Source: Thermogutta sp039793925
GTDB lineage: Bacteria; Planctomycetota; Planctomycetia; Pirellulales; Thermoguttaceae
DNA: 61,210 nt
Assembly (NCBI RefSeq): GCF_039793925.1
Contig: NZ_JBAMME010000090.1
Location: forward strand, 1-61,210
Direction: 5' to 3'
Each line of letters opens with the position of its first letter. The first letter of the stretch is position 1. Of this stretch, positions 44,607 to 53,741 are shown one piece after another. The notes under the pieces are model-generated. The model did no database searches. It worked only from the letters and a program-made list of their open reading frames with translations, and was not told where the DNA came from. A program made the translations under genes and the position numbers.

Positions 44607-45800
44607 ATGATAGTTCCGCGTTTGTTATTTCGGGCAGTGACGAGAGTTTCTCCCCGCAATCTTTACAACGCGTGGCGATTGTGGTTCGTGCCCGGTTTTG
44701 CGGCGCTGCGGAAGTTTCGCGAAAGGCAGGCCGAAGGGGAATTCTTCCCGCCTTTTTTCTTTATCGCGCTGACCGATGCGTGTAATCTCCAATGTCGGGG
44801 ATGCTGGATCACCAGCCAGGGTAAACCTCGGCAGTTGACATTGAATGACGTCACCTCGTTTATCAACTCAGCCAAAACTCAGGGAAACCGGTTCTTCATT
44901 TTGCTGGGGGGAGAACCGTTTCTTTATAAGGATCTTGTCACAATCTTGGAAACCAACCTGGATTGCTATTTTCAGATTATCACCAACGGCATGCTCATTT
45001 CGAATGAGAGCGTCCGAAAGATCGCTCGTGTGGGAAACGCAACGTTGCTGATCAGTGTTGACGGTTTTCAGTCGGCCAACGATTTTCGTCGGGGAGAGGG
45101 GGTGTTCGGTCAAGTTGTCCACGCGATGAAGCTGCTCAGAAAGCATCGGATTCTGTTTGGGATTGCCACAACGTTGACCTCGACTAATTGGGAAGAGGTG
45201 TTAAGCCGCGACTTCATTCGTTGGGCGGATTCGCAGGGGGCCATCTATTTGTGGTACTACATCTACCGCCCCGTCGGACCGTCGCCTACTCCAGAGCTGG
45301 CCCTAAGCCGCGAGCAAATCGCTGCAGTCCGCCAGCGTCTCCTCGCATTGCGAAGAGAGAGTCCGATCATCCTGATCGACACCTATTGGGATGCCGCAGG
45401 ACGTGCTTTTTGTCCCGCCGCGGCAGGGCTGGGCTACCATATTGGCCCGGCCGGGGATATCGAGTTGTGCCCGCCCCTTTCCTTCGCTACGGCAACTATC
45501 GGCGACAACAGTGGCGATCTTTTGCAAACGATTCGAGAGAACAGTCTCCTCAGAGATTTCCGCGCGTTTGTCCACGCCCGCACTCGTGGCTGCGTCATTC
45601 TTGAGCACCCTCAAGACCTGATCCAATTCCTAAGAGAACACGAGGCCCGGGATACAAGCGGCCGGGATGCATACCATGAACTCAGCCAGCTTCAACCGCG
45701 CCCCAGTCATCATCTGCCCGAGGCCGAGCTCCCTGAAGATACCTGGCTGTATCGCTGGCTCAAAAAAAACCTCTTCTTCGGCCTGGCAGCCTACGGCTGA
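44607..45800 (+). CDS. Radical SAM protein of the isoprenoid cluster (HpnH/SPASM-like)
   Basis: 397 residues. ALTDACNLQCRGCWI (about 52-66) carries the CX3CX2C cluster motif, and LLGGEPF (about 98) the GGE element; further conserved parts of the barrel are DGFQ (about 153) and TNGML. After about 270 there is FCPAAAG, then CPPLSF and a later GCVILE, extra cysteines that could bind an auxiliary cluster, as in SPASM-type enzymes. It resembles HpnH, which joins adenosyl to hopene, in size and in its start directly at the radical SAM domain, but I cannot show that it is HpnH. An AGGAAG SD precedes the start. It is divergent from the cyclase across 228 nt and may act on the cyclase product (inference). 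Confidence 0.82.
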   Translation: MIVPRLLFRAVTRVSPRNLYNAWRLWFVPGFAALRKFRERQAEGEFFPPFFFIALTDACNLQCRGCWITSQGKPRQLTLNDVTSFINSAKTQGNRFFILLGGEPFLYKDLVTILETNLDCYFQIITNGMLISNESVRKIARVGNATLLISVDGFQSANDFRRGEGVFGQVVHAMKLLRKHRILFGIATTLTSTNWEEVLSRDFIRWADSQGAIYLWYYIYRPVGPSPTPELALSREQIAAVRQRLLALRRESPIILIDTYWDAAGRAFCPAAAGLGYHIGPAGDIELCPPLSFATATIGDNSGDLLQTIRENSLLRDFRAFVHARTRGCVILEHPQDLIQFLREHEARDTSGRDAYHELSQLQPRPSHHLPEAELPEDTWLYRWLKKNLFFGLAAYG

Positions 45801-45948
45801 ACCCTCGGGTAGGCGCCAATAATCGTTATAATGGCACGAAAGTATCCTGTTTGTACCGTATCCGGCAGCTGGGCTGACACCTGTTTTCGAGAATAATCCA
45901 CCCGGAGCTTGTGTCGATAGCCATAATCATCGAGAGGGGGAAACATCC

Positions 45949-46440
45949 ATGATCATTTACGTCGTTCGACATGCCTGGGCGGAAAAACCTGACAGCTCGC
46001 GATGGCCCGATGACAGTCAGCGGCCCCTCACCGAAGAAGGAAGGCGTCGTTTTCGACGCTTTGCCAGACGACTCGTGAAACGGGGCCTCAAAATGGGCTT
46101 GATCGGTACCAGCCCCTACCTGCGCTGTGTGGAAACGGCGGAAATTCTCATGTCCGCCACCAGGGAAACCGTGTGCGTTGAGGCGGTCCCGGCCCTGGCT
46201 CCGCAGGGTAGTTTCGACGAATTGATGGAGTGGTTGGGAAAGCACTCTTCCGATGCGAAGCAGAATATCGCCCTGGTCGGCCATGCTCCCGATGTAGGCG
46301 ACCTGATCAGTCGTCTTGTGGGCGGCGGAACGTTCGACTGCGCCAAGGGTTCCGTGGCAGCGATTGAGTTCAAAGAGCAACCCAAGCCGGGGGAAGGACA
46401 CCTGCTTTTCCTCGTCACAGCGGGCCTGCTCAAATGTTGA
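45949..46440 (+). CDS. sixA: Phosphohistidine phosphatase SixA-like (histidine phosphatase superfamily)
   Basis: 163 residues, typical SixA length. The N-terminal VRHAWAE (about 5-11) holds the catalytic RH, here followed by Ala rather than Gly; then RPLTEEGRRR (about 25), TSPYLRCVETAEIL (about 47) and LVGHAPDVGDLI (about 105, second catalytic His). The family removes phosphate from histidine, as in phosphorelay proteins, though related members act on other phosphoesters. A GAGAGGGGG SD is well placed. It precedes a phosphoesterase gene by 138 nt, and the two may be co-transcribed. Confidence 0.88.
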   Translation: MIIYVVRHAWAEKPDSSRWPDDSQRPLTEEGRRRFRRFARRLVKRGLKMGLIGTSPYLRCVETAEILMSATRETVCVEAVPALAPQGSFDELMEWLGKHSSDAKQNIALVGHAPDVGDLISRLVGGGTFDCAKGSVAAIEFKEQPKPGEGHLLFLVTAGLLKC

Positions 46441-46578
46441 CGCGGACGTTCATCGGACTGGGAAAGCCGAAAAGCGTCGGCCTTTTCGCATAACCTGTGC
46501 CAGGGGATAATGATCTGCAAAGGCCGCAGGTGTGACGGGCCATGTCTTGAACAGTTAAGACCACGGAGAACGCCGCGG

Positions 46579-47459
46579 ATGATTGCTACCTTCGAATATA
46601 TCGAGCAAATCATCAACACGTGTAAGAAGGCGGCGCAGGCCAATCTGGAGACGCCTAGCCGTCAAGGCAACCTCATCGTGCTCTCCTCGCAAGATGGTAC
46701 CGACGTGATGATTACCGGCGATTTGCACGGGCATCGACGTAATTTCAATCTCATCAGGCGAATCGCCGCTCTGGACAAGAATCCGAGCCGACACCTCGTC
46801 ATCCAGGAAGTGTGCCACGGGGGCCTGACGTATCCCGATGGCGGCTGCATGTCTCACACTGTTCTGGAAGACGTGGCGAAATTGAAAACCCAGTATCCGG
46901 ATCGGGTTCATTTCATCCTCGGCAATCACGAGCTTGCCGAAATGACCGATTACCCCATCCAGAAGAACAAACAGATGCTCAATTTTTTGTTCAGGTTGGG
47001 TATTCAGCACGTGTATGGTCCCGCTGCCGATCGGGTCCGTCAAGCTTACATTGAATTTATCCAGACGTGTCCCCTGGGGGTCGTTATTCCGGGAGGTGTT
47101 GTCGTGACTCACAGCCTCCCTGAAAACGTGGACAAGCAAGGATTCGACGTGAGCGTTTTCCATCGCCCCCTGGACATTCTGGAGNNNNNNNNNNGTTTCT
47201 CGAGCATCGCAGCGTCTTCCGTCTGGTGTGGGGACGCGACTATCGCGAGGAGAATGCAGCCGCCTTTGCGCGACTCCTTCAGGCCAACGTGCTGATTCAC
47301 GGTCACGAACCCTGTCCGGAGGGATACGCCGCTCCCAACAACGTCCAGATCATACTCGACTGTTCGGCTGAGAAAGCCGGATACGTCATTCTGCCACTCG
47401 ACCACCAGGAACCGTGGACCCATCAAGAAGTGCTGGCCCGCGTGAAACTTTTAGCATAA
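46579..47459 (+). CDS. Metallophosphoesterase (PPP-like), interrupted by a 10-N assembly gap
   Basis: The reading frame opens at ATG 46579 (GGAG 9 nt upstream) and runs to the Ns at 47185-47194. It resumes after them in a different frame, with FLEHRSVFRLVWGRDYREEN leading to the stop at 47459. Motifs: ITGDLHGHRRN (about 36, DxH), a later ILGNHELAEM (GNHE, about 114), VTHSLPE (about 176) and, after the gap, LIHGHEPC (GHxH-type). All metal-binding motifs of the calcineurin-like family are present. GNHE rather than GNHD is the PPP-phosphatase form, so a protein phosphatase is possible. The frame mismatch is expected if the N count is a placeholder, so the gene is probably intact. Confidence 0.82.
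47185..47194. other. Assembly gap (10 N)
   Basis: Ten Ns lie inside the phosphoesterase gene. The frames on either side do not match, so the true length is not 10 or the joined bases contain an error. Confidence 0.99.
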
Positions 47460-47707
47460 CCGGAAAGACTTGTGGCAGCGCCGCGGTGGCTAGTCGTCTT
47501 TGCATCCTGTGTCGATTTTCCCGGTGGGATCATATTTAGCGAGTGCCATGATCCACTTTTGTTAAGTTTTCTTTAGTTTCGCTCTTCGGTCTTTACGATT
47601 CCCGCGATTCGCCTAAAATTGAACCGGTTTGATGCCGGAACCATCTGGCAAATGGAGAAAACGCATTTTGACCACGCTGCCACTTTATGCTTGGGAGGTT
47701 TCACGCC

Positions 47708-48664
47708 ATGGTTTCCATCTCACGTCGTGATCTGTTGCGAGGACTGGGTGCCGCTTTCGGAGCTCTGTTCGCCGGCAGGGCTGGCAGCACAACGGCATCT
47801 GCGCAAGAGGCCTCAAGCCCGGGGACGTTTCGTTTTGTCCATCTGACCGACATTCACGTCCAGCCCGAATTGAAAGCTGCCGAGGGCATGGCGGCGTGTT
47901 TACGGCATGTGGCGCAACTGGATCCGGCCCCTGACTTTATCCTCACCGGAGGCGATCTGGTAATGGATGCCCTGGAACAAGACGTGCAGCGGACCACCCT
48001 CCTTTTCGAGCTGTTCACGCAGGTTCTGCGAGACAACACAAGCCTGCCGGTCCACCACTGTCTCGGCAATCACGACGTGTTTGGGTGGGGTAAAAAGCAT
48101 GGGGTGACAGCAGAAACGCCCCGGTACGGAAAAAAGATGTTCTGCGAGGTTTTCGGCTACGAGAAAACCTATTACACATTCGACCACAAAGGCTGGCGAT
48201 TCTTCGTACTGGATAGCGTCCAACCGTCAGATAAACTGCTCTACGAAGGAGGTCTTGACCCCGAACAATGGGAGTGGCTGGAGGAGCAGCTTCAGAAAAA
48301 ACCAGCCAACATGCCCGGCGTTATCGTGAGCCATATTCCGTTCGTGACGGTAACCGTCCTGCCGGATGCCGTACAGGACTACCAGTTCCGTATTGGGGCG
48401 GCCAGCCTGTGCAAAGGCGCGCAAAAGGTTTCGTTACTGATTTCCCAGCACAATGTACGTTTGGCGCTTTCCGGACATATTCACATGGTCGACGAGGTCG
48501 AGTACCGCGGGGTCAAGTACGTGTGTGATGGTGCCGTTTCTGGTCGATGGTGGAAAGGCGCGAACAAGGGGTTTCCTGAAGGGTATGGAGTTTTTGACCT
48601 CAGCCCCGATGGCACCGTGAAGTATCAATACGTGACCTACGGGTGGCAAGCCGTTCAAACATGA
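47708..48664 (+). CDS. Tat-exported metallophosphoesterase
   Basis: 318 residues. SRRDLLRGLG and a hydrophobic stretch form a Tat signal ending near ASAQE (about 33). All five metallophosphoesterase motifs are complete: LTDIHVQPE (DxH, about 44), TGGDLVMD (GD, about 79), CLGNHDVF (GNHD, about 118), VSHIPF (about 202) and SGHIHMVD (GHxH, about 257). This is unlike the degenerate phosphoesterase at 19131. It should be a di-metal phosphodiesterase or phosphatase acting outside the cytoplasm; the substrate is unknown. GGGAGGT is 8 nt before the ATG at 47708, deciding the start. Confidence 0.92.
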   Translation: MVSISRRDLLRGLGAAFGALFAGRAGSTTASAQEASSPGTFRFVHLTDIHVQPELKAAEGMAACLRHVAQLDPAPDFILTGGDLVMDALEQDVQRTTLLFELFTQVLRDNTSLPVHHCLGNHDVFGWGKKHGVTAETPRYGKKMFCEVFGYEKTYYTFDHKGWRFFVLDSVQPSDKLLYEGGLDPEQWEWLEEQLQKKPANMPGVIVSHIPFVTVTVLPDAVQDYQFRIGAASLCKGAQKVSLLISQHNVRLALSGHIHMVDEVEYRGVKYVCDGAVSGRWWKGANKGFPEGYGVFDLSPDGTVKYQYVTYGWQAVQT

Positions 48665-48796
48665 CTCACGCAGTCAGTTAGCGTTTTGTGACCGTACTGA
48701 GCCTCAGAGGCCCTTGGCAGGTCATTGCGAGAAGGAAGGGGGTGTGTTCCCAAACCCCGTAGTCAACGCACCATGCCCGTCACTTCACAGAGATCA

Positions 48797-48818
48797 CCAC
48801 GGCGGAGCACTGCCGTGG
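48797..48818. terminator. Hairpin between convergent genes, possible weak bidirectional terminator
   Basis: CCACGGC and GCCGTGG form a perfect 7-bp stem with an 8-nt loop. It lies between the convergent phosphoesterase and anti-sigma genes. There is no T-run on either side, so intrinsic termination is doubtful. Confidence 0.25.
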
Positions 48819-48849
48819 TTCAAGCTATGCTGGAATCCGGGACCACCTG

Positions 48850-48878
48850 TTGACATTCTTTTCCGCGGTTATTGTAAT
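48850..48878 (+). promoter_or_regulatory. Near-consensus promoter pointing antisense into the anti-sigma gene
   Basis: TTGACA (48850-48855), 17-nt spacer, TGTAAT (48873-48878). The next genes on the plus strand start more than 1.6 kb away, so the transcript would be antisense to the anti-sigma and sigma genes. Confidence 0.45.
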
Positions 48879-48893
48879 GGGGGGAACTCGGTG

Positions 48894-49781
48894 TCAGGTG
48901 ATGGGACTAGGTGGTTTCAGGAACCGCTGGTAAACCCGGGGCCCGCCGAGAACCGCCAGCAGGTAGGCGAGATCTGACTCGCGCCACCAGCCGAGACTTG
49001 TCCGGCTCGTCTGCAGTTGTGGGAAGTAAGGTGGAAAGCTGGGAAAATCGGGTAGATTCAGGTTCAGCACAAACAGCGAACCACGCTCGCCGCTGGGCTG
49101 TGTGATGTCAAACGCCACCGCCGTTTTCGCCATCACGGTCACTTGCCGCCACGTAATCGTGCTGCCCAGATATAAACGAACTTCCCGACTAAAACGGGCT
49201 CCCGCCGGAGGCGGATTTGAGTTAAAGGGCTGGCCGGTGCCGAACTGGTCGAGTGTTTGTTCGAAGATTCGGGCTACTTCATTTGCAATTTCGATGGGCG
49301 ATGGTGGTCTTGCCCGTCTTCGGTTCTGCCACAGCCATAAGCTGACTCCTCCCAGCAAGCTGGCGCAAACAGCCGAAACGCCGGCGGCGACCCACGCACG
49401 GCGTGAAATCCGACGCTTCGGGTGCACACACTCCACAGTATAGAGCGTCTGCCCATCGCACGCCACGTCTGACTCTGAAGTATCCGAGGTTCTAGAATCA
49501 TCGCTCGCGCTGGCGGACAGGTTAGCGATCTGGGCTGCCAGGCGTGACAAAATACGTTCTTCTAGTCCCGATCGCAGTGGAACGGCGTGCAAAAGGCGTG
49601 CGAGATCGATGTCAAACTGTTGCAGTTCCCGCCAAAGGGAGGCCAACTCCGGGCGTGACTCGAGCCGCCTCTGTAATTCCTTCACCAGAGGGTCTTCCGG
49701 AGACCCCAGGCGCGGTCGCACACATTCGAGTAGTTCCCGATCGGAGATTTGTTTCGGGTCCCAATCCATCGAGTTTGGCAA
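48894..49781 (-). CDS. Membrane-anchored anti-sigma factor candidate
   Basis: 295 residues. The N-terminal 80 residues are helical with an EELR-type acidic start (DRELLECVRPRLG) and could hold the sigma factor; no ZAS HxxxCxxC zinc motif was found, so the fold would be a non-zinc type. A single transmembrane helix lies at about 129-150, leaving about 140 residues outside the cytoplasm, Pro-rich and of unknown fold. The gene starts 37 nt after the ECF sigma stop on the same strand, the usual order of a sigma/anti-sigma pair; this position is the main evidence for the role. Confidence 0.65.
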   Translation of the reverse strand: MPNSMDWDPKQISDRELLECVRPRLGSPEDPLVKELQRRLESRPELASLWRELQQFDIDLARLLHAVPLRSGLEERILSRLAAQIANLSASASDDSRTSDTSESDVACDGQTLYTVECVHPKRRISRRAWVAAGVSAVCASLLGGVSLWLWQNRRRARPPSPIEIANEVARIFEQTLDQFGTGQPFNSNPPPAGARFSREVRLYLGSTITWRQVTVMAKTAVAFDITQPSGERGSLFVLNLNLPDFPSFPPYFPQLQTSRTSLGWWRESDLAYLLAVLGGPRVYQRFLKPPSPIT

Positions 49782-49818
49782 TGCGTTTGCAGTATTTGTT
49801 AGCTACTCTTCTCTTCCC

Positions 49819-50340
49819 TCACGAGCCATTATCCTGCCGAGTGGCCGCCAATACCTTCTTTCGGAGGGCTTCTTTCGCCCGGGACAATCGACTCATGACG
49901 GTCCCAATCGGGATCCCGAGGTGGTCGGCGATTTCCCGATACGATGCTTGCTCAAAATAGAACATCAGCAAAACGACTCGTTGTTCAGCGGAAAGCGACT
50001 GGAGTGCGTTCTGAATCAATTCGCCATCGACACCGTCATCATCACTGGACTCCAGAGCCATGATTTCTTCCGCTTGGTCACCCAGCGGGCGGACGATGGT
50101 CCCTCCACCCCGGCGATGCCTGACCAGGAACTGATTTCGCACGATGGTGAATAACCACGATCTGGCAAATTCCCGATTTGCGAGCTGGTGGATGTTCTTG
50201 ACCGCGGCCAGGAACGTTTCCTGCGTGAGGTCCTCGGCGTCCGCCGCCGAGCCCGTGAGTCGGTATGCATACCGATACACGTCCTGCGCGTACCGCTTCA
50301 CCAGTTGCTCGATCAAAGGCGGCACCGAATCCTCGGCCAT
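49819..50340 (-). CDS. ECF-subfamily RNA polymerase sigma factor
   Basis: 173 residues, the standard ECF length. Region 2 is YRYAYRLTGSAADAEDLTQE (about 22-41) with the AEDLTQETF element that contacts the -10, followed by a WLFTIVRN helix. Region 4 is LSAEQRVVLLMFYFEQASYR (about 116-135) with the helix-turn-helix IADHLGIPIGTVMSRLSRAK. There is no C-terminal extension. The ATG at 50340 was chosen since AAGGA lies 8 nt upstream; a longer frame to 50523 adds residues with no sigma-like sequence. It is followed by a membrane anti-sigma candidate and faces a small lipoprotein gene. The target regulon is not visible; autoregulation is possible. Confidence 0.9.
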   Translation of the reverse strand: MAEDSVPPLIEQLVKRYAQDVYRYAYRLTGSAADAEDLTQETFLAAVKNIHQLANREFARSWLFTIVRNQFLVRHRRGGGTIVRPLGDQAEEIMALESSDDDGVDGELIQNALQSLSAEQRVVLLMFYFEQASYREIADHLGIPIGTVMSRLSRAKEALRKKVLAATRQDNGS

Positions 50341-50597
50341 GACCATCGTCCTTACACAAGATGCGCCCAATCGCGTTAATATTCCTTGCTCCATTATCCC
50401 GTTGGGAGCACCGGAGGAAAACAGCCAGGGCGAAGCGCTGTGTTGTTCTCTGTCGCCACGACGATCGGAACTATGGAATAATCCAAAGACCCGGGGAATA
50501 AATCTGGTTCGCCATGCATCCATTCCAATATACGCCTGCCGAATGGTGCTGGGCAGGTCAGGAGGGTTAGGTGTTTTTTAACGAAAGGGTTAACCTC

Positions 50598-50828
50598 ATG
50601 AAGCGTCTGGCTGTGTTACTTGTGCTCTTGGGTCTCAGCGGCCTGTTCGTGGGTTGCCAAAGCCAAAAGAAAGAGGCGGCACCCAAACCGGCAGAAAAGC
50701 CTGCCGCCACTTCAACGGAACAGACGGGCGGTGCGCAACAGCAGTCCACAGAGCAGCAGGCTCCAGCGGGCAAGCAGGCCCAGGGCAGTGGTGAATCCAG
50801 CGGCGCGGCAACTGGCTCGCAGCAGTGA
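50598..50828 (+). CDS. Small Gln/Ala-rich lipoprotein
   Basis: 76 residues. A signal peptide with LGLSGLFVGC puts the lipobox Cys at about residue 20. After it the mature part is a low-complexity stretch of Gln, Ala, Glu, Gly and Ser, with several EQQ and SGE repeats and no fold. The ATG at 50598 has an AAAGGG SD and starts the basic-hydrophobic signal directly. It is divergent from the ECF sigma gene, about 250 nt away, and has its own terminator. Function unknown; its position invites a test of control by that sigma factor. Confidence 0.75.
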   Translation: MKRLAVLLVLLGLSGLFVGCQSQKKEAAPKPAEKPAATSTEQTGGAQQQSTEQQAPAGKQAQGSGESSGAATGSQQ

Positions 50829-50914
50829 CACGCAATTCCGGGCTGCCAAAGAGCTACGGGTGCCGGTAAGCGGGGAGTTGTGAAGTTTCCTCGCAGCGGT
50901 GGATCAATTGGCAT

Positions 50915-50951
50915 ACCCCTGCAGCCACAGTTCTGCAGGGGTTTTCTTTTT
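50915..50951 (+). terminator. Rho-independent terminator of the small lipoprotein gene
   Basis: ACCCCTGCAG (50915-50924) and CTGCAGGGGT (50933-50942) form a perfect 10-bp stem with an 8-nt loop, followed by a T-rich run (TTTCTTTTT). It lies 87 nt after the lipoprotein stop and also blocks read-through toward the convergent uvrB. Confidence 0.85.
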
Positions 50952-50983
50952 GCCAAAGACAGAGCACGGTGGGGGCCCTCCCT

Positions 50984-53077
50984 TCACCGCTTTCGACGAC
51001 GAGATCCCGTGATGTTGATTCCTGGAGAGGGATGAATCGTGTTCCGCCGAGGCCCCCGCCGGCCGCGTCTGACGGCAATCAATCGCACCTCGTCCAGCGG
51101 TTTGCCGATCTGCTTCCGCAAGAGTTGAATCCGGTCACGAATGGCTGCCGCCCGCTCGAACTCCAGGGCTTCCGCCGCAGCCATCATCTCGGCTTCAAGT
51201 TCGGCAATATATTCCTCGGTTATGTATTCTACTTCATTTGTGCGGCCTACCATTGCATTCGCTCGAGCATGAGCAGCGGCCTCGGCTTCAATGCCCGCCC
51301 GGAGATTCTTGCGAACTGTTTCCGGCGTAATTCCGTGGGTTTTGTTATACTCTTCCTGAAGTTGCCGACGCCGCCGTGTTTCCTCCACCGCCCGCTGCAT
51401 CGACTCGGTAATGCGGTCCGCATAGAGTATGACCTTGGCGTTGACATTTCGGGCGCACCGCCCGATCGTCTGAATGAGTGAGGTTTCGCTGCGGAGGAAT
51501 CCCTCCTTGTCGGCATCCAGAATCGCAACCAGGGAAACCTCCGGCAGGTCAAGCCCCTCCCGCAAAAGATTAACCCCCACAAGGACGTCAAATTCTCCTT
51601 TTCGGAGATCTCGTAAGAGTTCCACTCGCTCAAAGGCGTCGAGCTCACTATGGAGCCATTTGCATCTGATGTTCTGCTTGGTCAGATAGTCTGCCAGATC
51701 TTCCGCAAGTCGTTTCGTGAGGGTTGTCACCAGGGTGCGTTCTCCTTTCGCCGCCCGCTCACGCACCTGGGCAATCAGGTGCGGAATCTGATTCTTAGCA
51801 GGGACTATCTCCACCTCCGGGTCAAGCAGGCCGGTGGGCCGAATAATCTGTTCCACGACCTCACCACCCGCTTGCTCGATTTCGTACGGCCCGGGCGTCG
51901 CGGAGACGAAAATTACCTGGTTGATTTTCTGCTCCCACTCCTCGAATTTGAGGGGTCTGTTGTCGAGCGCACTGGGCAGCCGGAAACCGTGCTCAACCAG
52001 GGTTAATTTCCGGCTGTAGTCCCCACCGTACATCCCACGGATTTGCGGAACTGTTACGTGGGATTCGTCCACAAACAGAAGAAAATCGTCTGGGAAAAAG
52101 CTAAAGAGCGTTTCTGGTGGACTTCCCGGAGGCCGTCCTGCCAGGTGGCGACTGTAGTTCTCGATTCCAGGACAGTAGCCCACCTCCTGCAACAACTCCA
52201 GATCATACCGGGTCCTGGCGCTGAGCCGCTGCGCCTCGAGAAGCTTTCCTTGACTTTTCAATTCGGCAACCCGCTGTTCCAATTCCTCCCGAATGCTCTG
52301 GATCGCGGCCTGGATGCGAGACTCTGGAAGAACAAAATGCTTGGCCGGATAGATGAACACCTGATCGTGCTTTTGCAGCACCTGCCCCGTCAGGGGATGG
52401 ATCGAAGCAATCTGTTCCACTTCATCTCCCCATAATTCAATTCGATAAGCAAACTGCTCATAGCTTGGGAAGACTTCCACGCAATCCCCGCGGACTCGGA
52501 ACCGCCCTGGCTGAAACTCGAAATCGTTCCGTTCATATTGAATATTGATCAACTTCATGAGGAGTTGGTCTCGATCAATAAACTGGCCGCACTGCACGCT
52601 GACCATCATGTTGCGGTAGTCCTCAGGGGATCCCAATCCGTAGATACACGACACACTGGCCACGATGATGACATCCCGGCGCGTCATCAGCGCACTCGTC
52701 GCCGCCAATCGGAGGCGATCAATCTCCTCGTTGATGGAGGCATCCTTCTCGATGTAAATGTCCCGCTGAGGGATGTAGGCTTCAGGCTGGTAGTAGTCGT
52801 AGTAGCTCACGAAATAATGGACCGCATTGTAGGGGAAAAACTCCTTGAACTCGGCATAAAGCTGCGCAGCGAGAGTCTTATTGTGGGACATGACAAGGGT
52901 TGGCCGCTGCGCAAACTGGATCACGTTCGCCATTGTGAATGTTTTGCCCGAACCGGTGACACCCATGAGCACCTGGGCCCGCTTTCCCTTTTGCAAACCT
53001 TCGCAAAGGGCAGCGATGGCCTTGGGCTGATCCCCCGCCGGCTTAAAAGGGCTTACCAGTCGAAACATCGTTCGCAC
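50984..53077 (-). CDS. uvrB: Excinuclease ABC subunit B
   Basis: 697 residues, full length. UvrB loads onto damaged DNA from UvrA and, with UvrC, directs dual incision in nucleotide excision repair. Seen: LMGVTGSGKTFTMA (about 37-50, Walker A), VSYYDYYQPEAYIP (about 91-104, the damage-probing beta-hairpin), FVDESH (about 341-346, the DExH box), FVSATPGP (about 385), LHSELDAFERVELLRDLR (about 456, motif IV-V) and IGRCARNVNAK (about 545, motif VI). The C-terminal UVR helical hairpin ELEAEMMAAAEALEFERAAA (about 630) is present and serves UvrC contact; the last 30 residues are basic. The start is GTG at 53077 or ATG at 53068; no strong SD distinguishes them. Confidence 0.98.
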   Translation of the reverse strand: MRTMFRLVSPFKPAGDQPKAIAALCEGLQKGKRAQVLMGVTGSGKTFTMANVIQFAQRPTLVMSHNKTLAAQLYAEFKEFFPYNAVHYFVSYYDYYQPEAYIPQRDIYIEKDASINEEIDRLRLAATSALMTRRDVIIVASVSCIYGLGSPEDYRNMMVSVQCGQFIDRDQLLMKLINIQYERNDFEFQPGRFRVRGDCVEVFPSYEQFAYRIELWGDEVEQIASIHPLTGQVLQKHDQVFIYPAKHFVLPESRIQAAIQSIREELEQRVAELKSQGKLLEAQRLSARTRYDLELLQEVGYCPGIENYSRHLAGRPPGSPPETLFSFFPDDFLLFVDESHVTVPQIRGMYGGDYSRKLTLVEHGFRLPSALDNRPLKFEEWEQKINQVIFVSATPGPYEIEQAGGEVVEQIIRPTGLLDPEVEIVPAKNQIPHLIAQVRERAAKGERTLVTTLTKRLAEDLADYLTKQNIRCKWLHSELDAFERVELLRDLRKGEFDVLVGVNLLREGLDLPEVSLVAILDADKEGFLRSETSLIQTIGRCARNVNAKVILYADRITESMQRAVEETRRRRQLQEEYNKTHGITPETVRKNLRAGIEAEAAAHARANAMVGRTNEVEYITEEYIAELEAEMMAAAEALEFERAAAIRDRIQLLRKQIGKPLDEVRLIAVRRGRRGPRRNTIHPSPGINITGSRRRKR

Positions 53078-53246
53078 CCAACCCGTAGATCAAGTAGGGA
53101 CTCACGCATCGAGCGGTCAATGGGCGATAGCGTGCTGGTTTTCGTCCTGATCGCGAGACTGACAGTGACCCCCGACAACAAGCAACCCAGACAGCTGACT
53201 CCTTTCTCTCATTGTACCGCGGGGCGATAGGGACGGAGGCGTTCGA

Positions 53247-53275
53247 TTGCCCCATTGCAGGGCACCACCTAAAAT
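53247..53275 (+). promoter_or_regulatory. Putative promoter of sufU
   Basis: TTGCCC (53247-53252), 17-nt spacer, TAAAAT (53270-53275). The -10 is good and the -35 partial. It gives a leader of about 40 nt before the start at 53322. Confidence 0.45.
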
Positions 53276-53321
53276 GGGGTAGATGGAAGCAGATTCCATA
53301 TTCGAATTTTCCTGAAGCGCT

Positions 53322-53741
53322 ATGGACGACGACATTTATCAGGAACGCATACTCGAACATTACGAATCCCCCTACCACAGAGGGAAATGCCCGGGGTGTA
53401 CGCATTGCCATGAAGACCGCAATCCCCTGTGTGGCGATGTGGTCCGGATGGAATTGCGAATTGTGAACGGGGGAAAGATCGAGGACATCTATTTCGATGG
53501 GGAAGGTTGCTGTATCAGCCAGGCCGCCGCCTCGATGCTCACAGAGCTGTTCGATGGAAAAACTATAGAGGATGTTAAAAACTTCAGCGCAGAAGACATG
53601 CTGCGCTATTTTGGTCCGCGGTTGACCCCCAATCGGCAAAAATGCGCGCTGCTGCCATGGCGGGTTCTCCAGGCCGCCATTTATTCTCCCTGTGCCGAGG
53701 CGCCCTCGAACGGAAACACGCAAACGCTGCGCACCAACTAG
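53322..53741 (+). CDS. sufU: SufU/IscU-like iron-sulfur scaffold or sulfur-transfer protein
   Basis: 139 residues, single NifU_N-type domain. The three conserved cysteines are present: PLCGDVVRM (about 37, CGD), FDGEGCCISQAAASM (about 63-64) and RQKCALLPW (about 107). An Asp beside the first Cys is as in SufU, which binds zinc and accepts sulfur from SufS in organisms with a reduced SUF system. The YHRGKCPGC region adds two extra cysteines near 23-26, not usual in the family. It is 380 nt upstream of sufS on the same strand. No sufB, C or D is in the window, so the rest of the machinery is elsewhere. Confidence 0.9.
   Translation: MDDDIYQERILEHYESPYHRGKCPGCTHCHEDRNPLCGDVVRMELRIVNGGKIEDIYFDGEGCCISQAAASMLTELFDGKTIEDVKNFSAEDMLRYFGPRLTPNRQKCALLPWRVLQAAIYSPCAEAPSNGNTQTLRTN

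Noticed and set aside
46510..47295. Continuous frame reading straight through the 10 Ns
   Set aside because: The residues after the Ns in that frame do not match the phosphoesterase family; the true continuation is in another frame ending at 47459.
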